64,000 nucleotides of DNA from Alicyclobacillus sacchari (GCF_004366795.1 NZ_SORF01000005.1:175086-239085), one strand, 5' to 3'. Shown: positions 29,515 to 38,496, numbered from the stretch's first letter. The notes: a model not told the origin generated them from the letters alone. A program made the numbers and translations.

Positions 29515-29610
29515 GCTCGTCCTCTCCAGTTCCAGTGTGCTTGAATTCTGTTGCCCGATTGTCCGATCCGGCACATGACAAGACCGAACATCTTCCAACG
29601 CAAAATCATA

Positions 29611-31203
29611 TCATATCGTTTGTCGATTTACACGGCTCTCTATGCGCAATCTGCGATTCACGATGTGGGGCAAGTGCAGGCGCCTGCACCCTGCCATCGC
29701 GATCACGTAGGCCAAGGCAGCCGGAAAAGGTAATGCGGGCATGTGAACGAGACTCCATTTCCAATGGGCGATGGCCTGCACCACCGTTGTGACAAACGAT
29801 ACGACATCTGTATCCAGACAGCCGCATGCATGAGCGAGATCGAACAAGACAGAATGCTGTACAAATGGACCGGCGCACAACGAGAGGGCCGCCCAAATCA
29901 CGGTCAGTGGCAGTAACAAACTGGCGACAGGTTCCAACACCGTCGTCGCGATTGCACTGTACGGTGTCCATTGGCCGAACATCCACCACACGATGGGCAA
30001 CAGATACGCGTCCACAACCACGCTGGTCGCAATGGAGTGGAACAAGATGAGCAACAGCCGTTTGAGCACGCCAGGGCATGACCGCCACTGCCACTTGTAG
30101 TTGGGATCTTGCGTCCGGGTGTGCGGCGTCTCGATCAAGTCTGCGGCTTCGCACACGGCGAAGGTCGCAAACATGGACAGCAAGGTGCTCGGCTCCGCCA
30201 TGTCTGCAGGCAGGGATACCGCGAACAACAGACAAGACGCTGTCAGCGTGACGCCCCCGCCGACCGACCTTCCCAGCCAGTTTGCCAAGATGCCGTACGA
30301 TGCGGCAAAGGCTGCGCGGACAATGGACAGTGCACCACCGCACAGCGCGACGAAAATCCAAATCACAGCAAGTGCATACACGCATCGTCCTGTTTTTTGC
30401 CAGCGACCTGCCCCGCCCACCGCGAATCGCCATGGAACCAGTGCCAGGCGAAGTGCAAACGCGACATTGGCGCCACTTGCAGCGAGTAGATGAGCCACTC
30501 CCGCCGCCAAAAACGCAGATTGCGTGGCATTTGCGATGGGTGCTGACCGTCCGATGACGATGGAAGCGGCCAACGCTGCATTCGCGTCCTGCGCAGTGGA
30601 AACCGTCTGCTGCATCGCCGCGAGCGCTGCGTTGCTCGCGTTCGTAAACCAGCCTTGCCCCGTTTGCAGGGGATACGCCTTGCCTTGAAACAGCCAAAGT
30701 GGAGCGAGCACGTCGAGCGCACTCTTGTTCTTCGCAGTCGACACAACATAGATGCCCTCGACCCGCACCGACTGGCCCGCCTGCCAAACTGTAGAGCTCG
30801 GAACCAGCGCAAGTATGTGAAAACGACAAGGATGTTGCGGAACTCCTTCCTTCGTTACCTCTAGCAACAATTCCGTGTCCCTTGGTTTCTGGGTGACGCT
30901 TTGGATCACGCCTGCGACCATGGTATATTCACCTGGCTGAGCCGCGGGACGGCCGGGACAGATGCGAGCGTATAGCAGACCATAGCCGGAAGCGGCCAAC
31001 GCCACCGCGGACGTACACAGCACAAACCTCCAGTTGCCCACCTGGCGTCGACGCCATAGAAGAAACAACCCAAATGCCCCTCCAACACCGGCGGAGCAAC
31101 TTGCGACCAACATGACCTGCAGGCAGGTGGTGCAACGATACGACAACCATTCCACCATCATCCACAACCATGCAACGCTACATGCAGCTACAGATCGCTT
31201 CAA
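29611..31203 (-). CDS. comEC: ComEC/Rec2 competence channel protein, lacking C-terminal MBL domain
   Basis: Polytopic protein related to the ComEC DNA-uptake channel. The product (about 530 residues) has a hydrophobic N-terminus, an OB-like extracytoplasmic region (about 75-220), and the competence domain with the signature HLLAASGANVAFALRL, followed by about ten hydrophobic segments. It ends after the last membrane helix (RRLRIESRVNRQTI). Bacillus ComEC is near 776 residues with a metallo-beta-lactamase-like domain; none is present here, nor downstream before ndh. The start is probably TTG 31203 overlapping the comEA stop (TTGA); ATG 31161 is possible. Confidence 0.85.
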   Translation of the reverse strand: MKRSVAACSVAWLWMMVEWLSYRCTTCLQVMLVASCSAGVGGAFGLFLLWRRRQVGNWRFVLCTSAVALAASGYGLLYARICPGRPAAQPGEYTMVAGVIQSVTQKPRDTELLLEVTKEGVPQHPCRFHILALVPSSTVWQAGQSVRVEGIYVVSTAKNKSALDVLAPLWLFQGKAYPLQTGQGWFTNASNAALAAMQQTVSTAQDANAALAASIVIGRSAPIANATQSAFLAAGVAHLLAASGANVAFALRLALVPWRFAVGGAGRWQKTGRCVYALAVIWIFVALCGGALSIVRAAFAASYGILANWLGRSVGGGVTLTASCLLFAVSLPADMAEPSTLLSMFATFAVCEAADLIETPHTRTQDPNYKWQWRSCPGVLKRLLLILFHSIATSVVVDAYLLPIVWWMFGQWTPYSAIATTVLEPVASLLLPLTVIWAALSLCAGPFVQHSVLFDLAHACGCLDTDVVSFVTTVVQAIAHWKWSLVHMPALPFPAALAYVIAMAGCRRLHLPHIVNRRLRIESRVNRQTI

Positions 31204-31901
31204 GGGCCGCTCACGGCTCCACCCACTGGCGATCCACCGCCAAAGCTCACCAGGTTCCTCCATTTCGCCAAGGTTTTCGGGCCGATCCCGCGTACCTGTC
31301 CAAGGCTCTGCAAATCGGCAAAGGGACCGTGCGCCGTGCGGTAGGCAATGATCTCTGACGCACGCTTTGCCCCGACGCCAGGCAGTGTTTCTAAAGTCGC
31401 TGCATCGGCGGTATTGACGTCAATTCGCATGGACGTTGACGAAGGCAATGCCCCAGACCCTTGTTGTTGGGAGAGAGATGGGCCTTGTCCTGATCCATTT
31501 GTTGTTGCACTGGACAGGACATCGATTTCTTCACCATCCCACAGCAACGCGGCCTCATTCACCGTCGCCGCGTCCGCAGCATGAAGAAAGCCCCCCGCCG
31601 CGCGGATAGCATCGCCAACTCGCGCTGTCGACAAAACCTGGACGACCCCAGGATGACGTACATCGCCGTGGACATCGACCTCGATCGTGCCGGGCTCTTC
31701 ATCACCCGCACCAATTGCCGCGTTGTCAACGCCTCCGCGGGCTGTTGCGGATGTCCCATACATTTGTGTGCCAGGGCTCGACGCTGTGTCCGAGTTCGTG
31801 CCGTGTCCAAAGAAGACACCGACGCCTGCAGCGACCAGCGCGACCATCACCACAGCGACAAGCCGCCACCACCTGCCCACCGGCCGCAAACGAACATCCA
31901 T
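31200..31901 (-). CDS. comEA: ComEA competence DNA receptor
   Basis: Membrane-anchored DNA-binding protein of the competence machinery. A single membrane segment (about residues 13-31) precedes a Gly/Ser-rich linker. An SLBB domain (IEVDVHGDVRHPGVV) follows at about 75-130, then a pair of helix-hairpin-helix motifs (DVNTADAATLETLPGVGAKRA and VRGIGPKTL) at the C-terminus. ATG 31901 has GAGGAGGGGGG upstream. 233 residues. comEC overlaps it by four bases. comEB, normally between them, is absent. Confidence 0.94.
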   Translation of the reverse strand: MDVRLRPVGRWWRLVAVVMVALVAAGVGVFFGHGTNSDTASSPGTQMYGTSATARGGVDNAAIGAGDEEPGTIEVDVHGDVRHPGVVQVLSTARVGDAIRAAGGFLHAADAATVNEAALLWDGEEIDVLSSATTNGSGQGPSLSQQQGSGALPSSTSMRIDVNTADAATLETLPGVGAKRASEIIAYRTAHGPFADLQSLGQVRGIGPKTLAKWRNLVSFGGGSPVGGAVSGP

Positions 31902-32122
31902 GCCCCCCTCCTCACCATGTATGTTTGTGTGGTGTAGCGGCTCCGGCTCGACGAGCCAGAGATGGCGATGTTGCATATCCATCCCTCCGTAAAATCATTT
32001 CTTACATGGATGGATCATCATTCTCGCCGGAGGTTTCATTCGCCTGTTGCCGGGACACTAGATTCCTTCAAACTTTGAAGAACAGAGCGAATGCATGCGA
32101 ATATGCTGGCGTAGGAAACCAT

Positions 32123-32152
32123 TTGCCGGAGTTTCGATTTGTCGTGTAGAAT
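32123..32152 (+). promoter_or_regulatory. Candidate mntR promoter
   Basis: TTGCCG, 18-base spacer, TAGAAT, ending 29 bases before the mntR start codon. The boxes are near-consensus and the position is appropriate. Confidence 0.5.
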
Positions 32153-32181
32153 CATGGGTGACCGCATTGGAGGTATCCTGT

Positions 32182-32604
32182 TTGCTTACACCCAGCATGG
32201 AAGACTATTTGGAGAAAATCTATGAACTGATCCTCGAAAAAGGGTACGCACGCGTGTCCGACATTGCGAACTCCCTTGCCGTACAGCCCAGCTCCGTAAC
32301 CAAGATGTTACAGAAACTGGATGAGAATAAGTACGTCAGCTATGAAAAATACAGGGGCATTGTGCTAACCGCCCGTGGCCATAAGATGGGACGACTCATG
32401 AAGGAACGGCATGCGATGTTGGCCGAGTTTCTGCGCATGCTCGGCGTTGCAGAGGAGACTTTGCAGAAGGACGTCGAAGGCATCGAACACCACGTCAGTC
32501 CCAAGACACTTGAATCTCTTCAAGCACTCGTTATCTTTTTCCAGGAAAATCCTGACGCGCTGGCCGCATTTCTCGCGTTTCAGGCGGGCGGCGATAAGTC
32601 CTGA
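32182..32604 (+). CDS. mntR: Manganese-responsive regulator MntR
   Basis: DtxR-family repressor of manganese uptake. The winged helix contains RVSDIANSLAVQPSSVTKMLQKL. All six metal ligands of Bacillus MntR are present at the same numbers: D8, E11, H77, E99, E102 and H103. The start is TTG 32182 with TTGGAGG eight bases upstream; the numbering match supports it. The 140-residue length fits, with no SH3 domain. It is transcribed opposite to the flanking com and yqe genes. No mnt transporter gene is nearby. Confidence 0.96.
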   Translation: MLTPSMEDYLEKIYELILEKGYARVSDIANSLAVQPSSVTKMLQKLDENKYVSYEKYRGIVLTARGHKMGRLMKERHAMLAEFLRMLGVAEETLQKDVEGIEHHVSPKTLESLQALVIFFQENPDALAAFLAFQAGGDKS

Positions 32605-32617
32605 CACATCATCATCT

Positions 32618-33361
32618 CTATGGCCGGGCCGCCACGCACACGATTCTATCCGCGTCCTCCACAGATTGTCTTCCGAAATCCCCCGCTGTCTCAATCAGCT
32701 TCAACCCGGCTGCGGCCAGGGCCTCTTGCACCTGCGAAAGGGGAAAGTAACGTTGGCGATGACGCTCTTCGATCCGCCGGTACAATGGTTCACCGACAGC
32801 CTCGCGCACGCGGGCAAACGCCACAACTTCGTGCAATATCCACTCGCCTTGCACGTCCGTTTCGTGGAGCAGAGCGACATCGTCATCAACTTGGTGCCAG
32901 TATCCATGTTGCAGAACATGTAGCCTAGCCGGGCCGATCACATCAAACGCAAAGACGCCGCCTCTGCGCAATGCATTGGCAACCGCATGAAACGCTCGGC
33001 GCAAGTCTTCTTCGCAAGTCAAATAGTTCAACACATCGCACGAAGCGACGGCGAGATCGACTGGACGGGGAAGCCGCAAGTCGCGGATATCCTGCGTCAA
33101 CCAGACAATGCGCGCTCCTGCGGCCATCGCCCGCTCCTGAGCAATACTCAGCATGGCTTCAGATTGATCGATCCCGATGCACCACCGGGCTTGACGGCCC
33201 AATTCGACCGTTAAAACACCGGTTCCGCAGCCGATATCCGCGATGTCGATGCTGTGCAGAGAATACCTGTCTTCTAAAAACGCCTGCCACTCTGCGTAAG
33301 GCGCATCCGCCATGAGCGCGTCATAGACATCTGCAAACGCGTCGTACAGCACAGCGATCAA
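32618..33361 (-). CDS. Class I SAM-dependent methyltransferase (YqeM-like)
   Basis: A 247-residue methyltransferase with the Rossmann SAM motif DIGCGTGVLTVELGR and the second motif GIDQSEAMLSIAQERA; ASCDVLNYL follows. It resembles YqeM of the B. subtilis cluster (also named with putative 5-methyluridine or small-molecule activity), but no substrate is established. The start is TTG 33361, overlapping the rsfS stop (TTGA), with only a weak upstream site; GTG 33352 is possible. It lies directly downstream of rsfS. Confidence 0.85.
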   Translation of the reverse strand: MIAVLYDAFADVYDALMADAPYAEWQAFLEDRYSLHSIDIADIGCGTGVLTVELGRQARWCIGIDQSEAMLSIAQERAMAAGARIVWLTQDIRDLRLPRPVDLAVASCDVLNYLTCEEDLRRAFHAVANALRRGGVFAFDVIGPARLHVLQHGYWHQVDDDVALLHETDVQGEWILHEVVAFARVREAVGEPLYRRIEERHRQRYFPLSQVQEALAAAGLKLIETAGDFGRQSVEDADRIVCVAARP

Positions 33362-33717
33362 CCGTTCGACGTTTCGAGCGGCAGTACTTCTGCATCGCCC
33401 CAAAGCCGTTCAATGTGATAAAACTCGCGCTCTTCCGGCCGAAACACATGCACAACCACATCCCCAAAATCGAGCAGGACCCACCGCGCTTCCTCCAGGC
33501 CCTCGACCCCTTTACAAGCGACGCCAAGTTCGCCTAAATCGTCGCGAATGGCACGCGTCACCGCTTCCACCTGAGGCCGCGACGTCGCCGAGCAAATGAC
33601 GAAATAGTCGGCCATTGGTGTCAGGGCCTGCACGTTCATAACGAGAACGTCAGTCGCCTTTTTGTCCTGTGCCGCCGTCGCTGCGCGACGGGCGACTTGC
33701 TCGATTGTCTGCTGCAT
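33358..33717 (-). CDS. rsfS: Ribosomal silencing factor RsfS
   Basis: Binds ribosomal protein L14 and blocks 30S-50S joining. The 119-residue product has the family core: DVLVMNVQALTPMADYFVICSA, and the conserved end WVLLDFGDVVVHVF followed by FYHIERLWGDAEVLPL. ATG 33717 has GGAGG seven bases upstream; the nearer ATG at 33723 is too close. It follows yqeK and precedes yqeM as in Bacillus. Confidence 0.95.
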   Translation of the reverse strand: MQQTIEQVARRAATAAQDKKATDVLVMNVQALTPMADYFVICSATSRPQVEAVTRAIRDDLGELGVACKGVEGLEEARWVLLDFGDVVVHVFRPEEREFYHIERLWGDAEVLPLETSNG

Positions 33718-33749
33718 GCACATGCCTCCTCAAGCATTGACCATCATGT

Positions 33750-34325
33750 TTACGCTCCCCGCTCGAGAAGCGAATTGCGTGCCGCTACCGCCAGTAAACC
33801 GAGAGGGCGGCCGGTGGCAATCAAGTAAGTCATCGTGTTGTCGAGGCTTGCGCGCGCCGCATTTGCCAGTCCGGCTTCCAGCGCCGCGCGCACGGTCTCA
33901 ACGCCTGGGTACGAGCGATTCGGTTCGACGGCATCTGCGACGAACAGCACGAGATCGAGATCTGTCATGTCTGGTCTGCCTGTCGTGTGGTACCGTACCG
34001 CATCGAGAATCTCTTCATCATCAATTTGATACGTTTGCTTTCCAATATGCGCAGCAACCGGTCCGTGTAACAGCAAAGGTACGGTGAGCCATTCGTCGGG
34101 CAGCGACATGGCGTGCTCTTTCACATAGCGCAGCAACCGCTCTTTCGACCATTCGCGCGCAAAGTCATGTAGCCAGGCCGCTATCTCGGCTTTGCTTGGT
34201 GAAACGCCGAAGCGATTGGCCAAATCCCGCGCAGTTTGCACAACGCCTTCAACGTGGCGAAAACGAACGTCAGACAGTTGTCTTCGCAAATCCTGCAGCA
34301 AACGCTCAAGCTTGATTTCCGCCAT
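33750..34325 (-). CDS. yqeK: HD-domain hydrolase YqeK (symmetrical Ap4A hydrolase)
   Basis: A 191-residue HD-domain protein of the YqeK family, reported to hydrolyse diadenosine tetraphosphate symmetrically. Metal-binding positions are visible: RHVEGVV, the HD pair in WLHDFAREW, LLHGPVAAH and the RYHTTGR region. ATG 34325 has GGAG nine bases upstream; the longer frame to 34403 overlaps nadD more. It overlaps the 3' end of nadD by 20 bases. Confidence 0.92.
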   Translation of the reverse strand: MAEIKLERLLQDLRRQLSDVRFRHVEGVVQTARDLANRFGVSPSKAEIAAWLHDFAREWSKERLLRYVKEHAMSLPDEWLTVPLLLHGPVAAHIGKQTYQIDDEEILDAVRYHTTGRPDMTDLDLVLFVADAVEPNRSYPGVETVRAALEAGLANAARASLDNTMTYLIATGRPLGLLAVAARNSLLERGA

Positions 34326-35004
34326 CCTTCGCCACTCCATTCGATCCCCGCCACCAAACACCGAGCACGCGCTCAGGAACCAATTCACACGTATCTTGCC
34401 CATGATCCAAGCGCTGGCGCAACCATGTCGACGATACGTCTAACAAAGGCATTTCGATCACGCCAACCTGCAAGCTTGGCAACGCGCCTCGTACCGCCGC
34501 GACGGTCTCTGCGACCGGATATCCTGCGCGCGCCGCTACGACAATCGGAATCAGGCTGCACAGTTCCGTTGCCCCGTTCCATGTCGGCAGGTGGGCCAGA
34601 CTGTCGGCACCCAGCAAAAACATAAAGTCGACGTCCGGGTACCATTGTTTACACGCCTTCACCGTATCGATCGTGTAAGATGGCCGCGGCAGTCTCGCTT
34701 CCAGCGGCATGGTGCGCAAGTGCGGCCTGCCACGCAGCAAGGCCGAAACCATGGCGACGCGCCAAGCAAACGTGTCATCCGCAATGTCCGCTTTGTGCGG
34801 TGGACTCGGAGCAGGTAGAAACCAAACTTCGTCGACACCCGTTTGCTCATATGCCAGTTGGGCCATTGTCAGATGTCCCACATGCGGCGGATCGAACGTA
34901 CCGCCAAAGAGCAACACCCTCTTGGCCGACGTCGCAGGCAGGGGGTCCGCTTGCGAACCATGAAAGTCGCTTTCAGTATACCACACCCCGTTTTCACGGT
35001 TCAT
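34306..35004 (-). CDS. nadD: Nicotinate-nucleotide adenylyltransferase NadD
   Basis: Transfers AMP to nicotinate mononucleotide in NAD biosynthesis. The nucleotidyltransferase signature GGTFDPPHVGHL (with HVGH) and the C-terminal DVSSTWLRQRL (SSTxIR motif) are present. The start ATG 35004 overlaps the aroE stop (ATGA) with GGAG eleven bases upstream. The product (232 residues) has an unusual N-terminal extension of about 28 residues before the motif; a later internal start would remove part of it. yhbY, which separates aroE and nadD in Bacillus, is absent. Confidence 0.94.
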   Translation of the reverse strand: MNRENGVWYTESDFHGSQADPLPATSAKRVLLFGGTFDPPHVGHLTMAQLAYEQTGVDEVWFLPAPSPPHKADIADDTFAWRVAMVSALLRGRPHLRTMPLEARLPRPSYTIDTVKACKQWYPDVDFMFLLGADSLAHLPTWNGATELCSLIPIVVAARAGYPVAETVAAVRGALPSLQVGVIEMPLLDVSSTWLRQRLDHGQDTCELVPERVLGVWWRGSNGVAKDGGNQA

Positions 35005-35846
35005 GGAGCCGCCCGCTCCTTATTCAGAGTGCCATACACCGCATCCGCCATCACCTGTGCCGGAGCCTTTCGCGAAAGCCACCATTCATATGCATCGACA
35101 CCCTGCCAGAGTAACATGGAAGCGCCGTCGACGACCGTCGCCCCCGCTGCCTTCGCCATCTTCAGAAACGCAGTCTCGAGCGGCCGATAAACGATATCCT
35201 GAACCAGTTGCCCGGGTCTGAACACCTCAGGATCGTCAATCGGAGACGCATCGGCGTTGGGCCACATGCCAAGCGGCGTACACTGAATCACGGCATGGGC
35301 ATCGCCCACCGCCTGATGCCGATCCGCCCACGGCACATGGCGCAAGTGCAACCGGTTGCCGAATTGCTTGTCCAACTGCAAAACCGCTTCTGCACGCCGC
35401 GCGGCAATTCCGACGTCTGCACTGGGACGATGGATGGAAAGTGAGGCGAGAATGGCCTGCACACTGCCGCCAGCGCCAAGAATGACGACGCGTAAGGGCT
35501 CTGCCGGCATCGCGTGTTCGACGGATCGCCACCAACCACTGACGTCCGTATTGTGGCCGATCGCGCCGGAGCCGGTGAAACGGACGACGTTGACTGCTTG
35601 CACAAGTTCCGCCTCTCGCGTACGCTCAGAGACCCAGGCAAAAGCTCCAAGTTTGTGCGGAATCGTCACATTCACACCGACGGCACCAAGCGCTTTTAGG
35701 CCGCGCAACGCGTCATCCAAGTCTTCAGATTCGACGCGAAAGGGCACGTAGATCGCGTCGATGCCATCGGCCGCAAAGGCCGCATTCATCATAGCGGGCG
35801 ATAAGGAATGGGCAACGGGGTTACCCAATACCCCGAACAGTTTCAT
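35001..35846 (-). CDS. aroE: Shikimate dehydrogenase AroE
   Basis: NADPH-dependent reduction of 3-dehydroshikimate in the aromatic pathway. The protein starts MKLFGVLGNPVAHSLSPAMMN, with the conserved SLSP and the catalytic lysine in NVTIPHK. The nucleotide-binding glycine motif appears as VVILGAGGSVQAIL, then QCTPLGMWPN. Length is 281 residues. ATG 35846 overlaps the yqeH stop region. The second motif lacks a usual alanine/alanine pairing, a minor variation. Confidence 0.96.
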   Translation of the reverse strand: MKLFGVLGNPVAHSLSPAMMNAAFAADGIDAIYVPFRVESEDLDDALRGLKALGAVGVNVTIPHKLGAFAWVSERTREAELVQAVNVVRFTGSGAIGHNTDVSGWWRSVEHAMPAEPLRVVILGAGGSVQAILASLSIHRPSADVGIAARRAEAVLQLDKQFGNRLHLRHVPWADRHQAVGDAHAVIQCTPLGMWPNADASPIDDPEVFRPGQLVQDIVYRPLETAFLKMAKAAGATVVDGASMLLWQGVDAYEWWLSRKAPAQVMADAVYGTLNKERAAP

Positions 35847-37045
35847 CGTTCCTCTCCCCTTTGTACGCCCGTTTCCACACGCCGTGACAAATCACCCACG
35901 AGGCGCGGCCGCAAGCTCGGCCGAAGCCAATCCGGTAACGTCAACACGCCGTCAAACAAGCGTCCAGACAGTGCAATCCAGCCAAGCCCCGGGATCACGA
36001 TGTCGCTGCCCCGACCTGAGATGGCTAGGCTACCTCGCACCACCTGTTCGCCGCGGCGGACGCGCTGCAGCCGAATGCTGCTGCGAACCGCGAAATCCGG
36101 GCGGCAAGTGGAGCATGGAACGTGCAGGATATCGTCCTGATGTCGTTCCCAAATCTCGTCGGCTCGAGAGAGCTTGGTACGATGAACCGGTAAGTCGTTC
36201 GCAACATACAGGACGACCGGCTGCCTTTCTCCCCGGGTGAAATCCAACCGCGCGATCCCCCCCAAAAACAGGGACTGCTCAGGATTCAGCTGATACACGC
36301 GCGGCCGCAAGCGGCTTTGCGGCACGACGACGCGTAAGCAGTCGGCACAGAGCCGCTCGATTGCGCGCGCTTCGTGAATGAGCCCTGGCGTATCGTATAA
36401 TTCGATTCTCCCGTACCGACCTGCGATTTCGAGCCTTGACAGAGCCAACGTCGTCCCCGGGCGACGCGACACCGTATATGGCGCCTTTTTGTCGCTCAGC
36501 CTGCTGGCGATGGCATTGAGCAGGGTCGATTTGCCCGTATTCGCCATCCCGACCACATACACCGGCCGCTCCGTCTCCCACTCGACGAGCTGGAGCACCT
36601 GCTCCATCCCAATCTGTTTTTCAGCGCTGACGAACAACACATCGCTCACCGGCACGCGAGTGCGCTCCACCTGTTCACGAATCCACTCCGCAAGACGCGT
36701 GTACTGCACGCGTTCTGGCAGCAGATCGACCTTATTGACAACGACCACAACTTCGCTCGTCAATACAAAACGGGCGAGGTTGGGGACGAGACTCCCAGCG
36801 AGATCGAACACGTCAACCACATAGAGAACGAGACCCGGTCGATCGAAAATCTGGGATACCTGCGCCTGATACGTCGATTCATCGACGGTCACCGGCAAAA
36901 ATTCGCCATAGTGACGGATCCGAAAGCACCGCTTGCACAGCGCATCCGGCTTTCCGATGGCACTTGCAGGCACGTAACCAGGCTTGTCCTCGTCGCTGCT
37001 TTGCAGGGGCGCACCACATCCAAGGCAAATCGCTTCATCGACCAT
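35843..37045 (-). CDS. yqeH: Ribosome biogenesis GTPase YqeH
   Basis: Circularly permuted GTPase needed for 30S assembly. A zinc-finger-like N-terminus (CLGCGAPL and CKRCFRIRHYG) is followed by the permuted motifs: G4 NKVDLLP, then G1 GMANTGKSTLLNA and G3 DTPG (LYDTPGLI). The C-terminal treble-clef region is present. The 400-residue length is a little above Bacillus YqeH. ATG 37045 lies inside the last codons of yqeG. Sits in the yqeG-yqeH-aroE order. Confidence 0.96.
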   Translation of the reverse strand: MVDEAICLGCGAPLQSSDEDKPGYVPASAIGKPDALCKRCFRIRHYGEFLPVTVDESTYQAQVSQIFDRPGLVLYVVDVFDLAGSLVPNLARFVLTSEVVVVVNKVDLLPERVQYTRLAEWIREQVERTRVPVSDVLFVSAEKQIGMEQVLQLVEWETERPVYVVGMANTGKSTLLNAIASRLSDKKAPYTVSRRPGTTLALSRLEIAGRYGRIELYDTPGLIHEARAIERLCADCLRVVVPQSRLRPRVYQLNPEQSLFLGGIARLDFTRGERQPVVLYVANDLPVHRTKLSRADEIWERHQDDILHVPCSTCRPDFAVRSSIRLQRVRRGEQVVRGSLAISGRGSDIVIPGLGWIALSGRLFDGVLTLPDWLRPSLRPRLVGDLSRRVETGVQRGEER

Positions 37046-37595
37046 CTTTCGACCTCCCGTCGCTTACCATATGTGGCCGCTTAAGTCCACGGCCGTAGAG
37101 CATCATCAAGGCAACGCGCTCGGCCATGCGCACTACTTTCGTACCCCACCACTCTTGCGGATCCAGCGGCAGGACTAAAATAGTGTACATACCAAGCCGA
37201 TTGGCTCCTTGTATATCGGTAAATAACTGATCCCCAACCATCACGGCCGCATCGGCTGGGAGTTGAAACCGCTCCAAAGCAGCGCGAAAACCTGCCGATT
37301 TCGGCTTTCTCGCGCCAGCCACGGCAGGCAACCCCGAGGCCCGGGCAAAAGCCTCGACCCGCGCCTCGCCGTTGTTCGAGACAATGCAGACATGAAAGCC
37401 CCTGGCATGCGCCATCTGCAACCAATCTGCGAGCTCCTCTGGCACCTGCGGATGGTTCCAGGGTACCAACGTATTGTCGAGATCGGTCAAAATGAGACGC
37501 TTTCCACGATTCCAAAGGCCATCCAAGTCGATTTCGTAAATGGAACGCACGTACTCGTCCGGCATCAGCCGAGACAAAACTCCCACATTTCTCAC
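37035..37595 (-). CDS. yqeG: HAD-superfamily phosphatase YqeG
   Basis: HAD IIIA hydrolase with the nucleophile motif DLDNTLVPWN, a serine motif SNNGEAR, and KPKSAGF plus GDQLFTDIQGANRLGM, covering all four HAD motifs. Physiological substrate unknown. The start is uncertain. GTG 37595 with GGAATTGG upstream is chosen (186 residues); GTG 37586 is close, and a longer frame to 37676 is not supported. An extended -10 (TGCTATCAT) lies 35 bases upstream. Confidence 0.92.
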   Translation of the reverse strand: MRNVGVLSRLMPDEYVRSIYEIDLDGLWNRGKRLILTDLDNTLVPWNHPQVPEELADWLQMAHARGFHVCIVSNNGEARVEAFARASGLPAVAGARKPKSAGFRAALERFQLPADAAVMVGDQLFTDIQGANRLGMYTILVLPLDPQEWWGTKVVRMAERVALMMLYGRGLKRPHMVSDGRSKDGR

Positions 37596-37630
37596 CCAAT
37601 TCCAAGGCCGTTCACTTATGACGGTAAGAC

Positions 37631-37639
37631 ATGATAGCA
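37631..37639 (-). promoter_or_regulatory. Candidate extended -10 promoter of yqeG
   Basis: Minus-strand TGCTATCAT (37639-37631) resembles an extended -10. No convincing -35 box; transcription would start about 37624, 29 bases before the chosen GTG. Confidence 0.45.
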
Positions 37640-37733
37640 TAGCCGCCGTAAAAAGCATAGTTTGCAAAACAGCCAAACCGTCTACTTGGGTTCTCTGGGC
37701 CCGTATAGACAGCTTGGCTGCAAACGCACTCGT

Positions 37734-38462
37734 TTACACGGGTGAATCGGGCTGCGAGGCCTTGGCATTGCGCATGTTTTCGTACAACTTGCCAAGTGCG
37801 CGATGTTCGATACGCGATACGTAACTGCGAGAGATCCCTAATTCTTTTGCGATTTCCCGTTGTGTGCGCTCTTCACCGTCAGGAAGGCCGAAGCGCTTGC
37901 ACAAAACCTCTCGCTCACGCGCGGGCAGCATCGGCAGACATTCGTACATCTTTTGCCTCTCCCATGACAGGTCGACAGTGTCGATGACTTCGTCGGGATC
38001 GGAACCCAATAAGTCGGCCAACGTCATCTCGTTACCGTCCTTGTCGGTGCCGATGGGATCCGACAACAACGCGTCGCGGCGGTGTTTTTTTGTGCTTCGC
38101 AAATACATCAGGATCTCGTTCTCGATACAACGCGCAGCATAAGTCGCCAACTTCGTACCTTTGTCGGCACTGTAACTTTCCACAGCCTTGATGAGCCCGA
38201 TGGTGCCAATCGATATGAGGTCTTCCTGGTCTTCACCCGATGTTTCGTACTTTTTAGCCAAGTGTGCGACCAAGCGCAGGTTGTGTTCGATGAGCAAGTT
38301 ACGAGCAGTTGTGTCGCCCTGTGCATGGCGGGCAATGGCGTCCCGCTCCTCGTCGGCGGACAAAGGCTGTGGAAACGCGCCATTTTTTACATAGGAGACA
38401 AAGAGGGAAACATCTTTGAGCACGAGCGCGAGCAGCGTCAAAATTCCAGACAGAACGCCCAC
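37734..38462 (-). CDS. sigK: Pro-sigma-K sporulation sigma factor
   Basis: Late mother-cell sigma factor. It shows the prosequence and processing region ([16 protein letters not shown]), with the SpoIVFB cleavage expected between S and Y as in B. subtilis. Region 2 ([54 protein letters not shown]) and region 4 ([24 protein letters not shown]) are complete. The gene is intact with no inserted skin-type element. Start uncertain: GTG 38462 directly abuts AGGAGG; CTG 38453 would be better spaced. A sigma-E-like -10 is upstream. Confidence 0.97.
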   Translation of the reverse strand: MGVLSGILTLLALVLKDVSLFVSYVKNGAFPQPLSADEERDAIARHAQGDTTARNLLIEHNLRLVAHLAKKYETSGEDQEDLISIGTIGLIKAVESYSADKGTKLATYAARCIENEILMYLRSTKKHRRDALLSDPIGTDKDGNEMTLADLLGSDPDEVIDTVDLSWERQKMYECLPMLPAREREVLCKRFGLPDGEERTQREIAKELGISRSYVSRIEHRALGKLYENMRNAKASQPDSPV

Positions 38463-38496
38463 CTCCTGTCGACCGTTGTCGAGTGTGACGCTGCTA

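Noticed and set aside
29606..30829. Minus-strand frame of about 400 codons overlapping comEC
   Set aside because: The translation is Arg/Cys/His-rich and the comEC frame has the family signature. This is a shadow.
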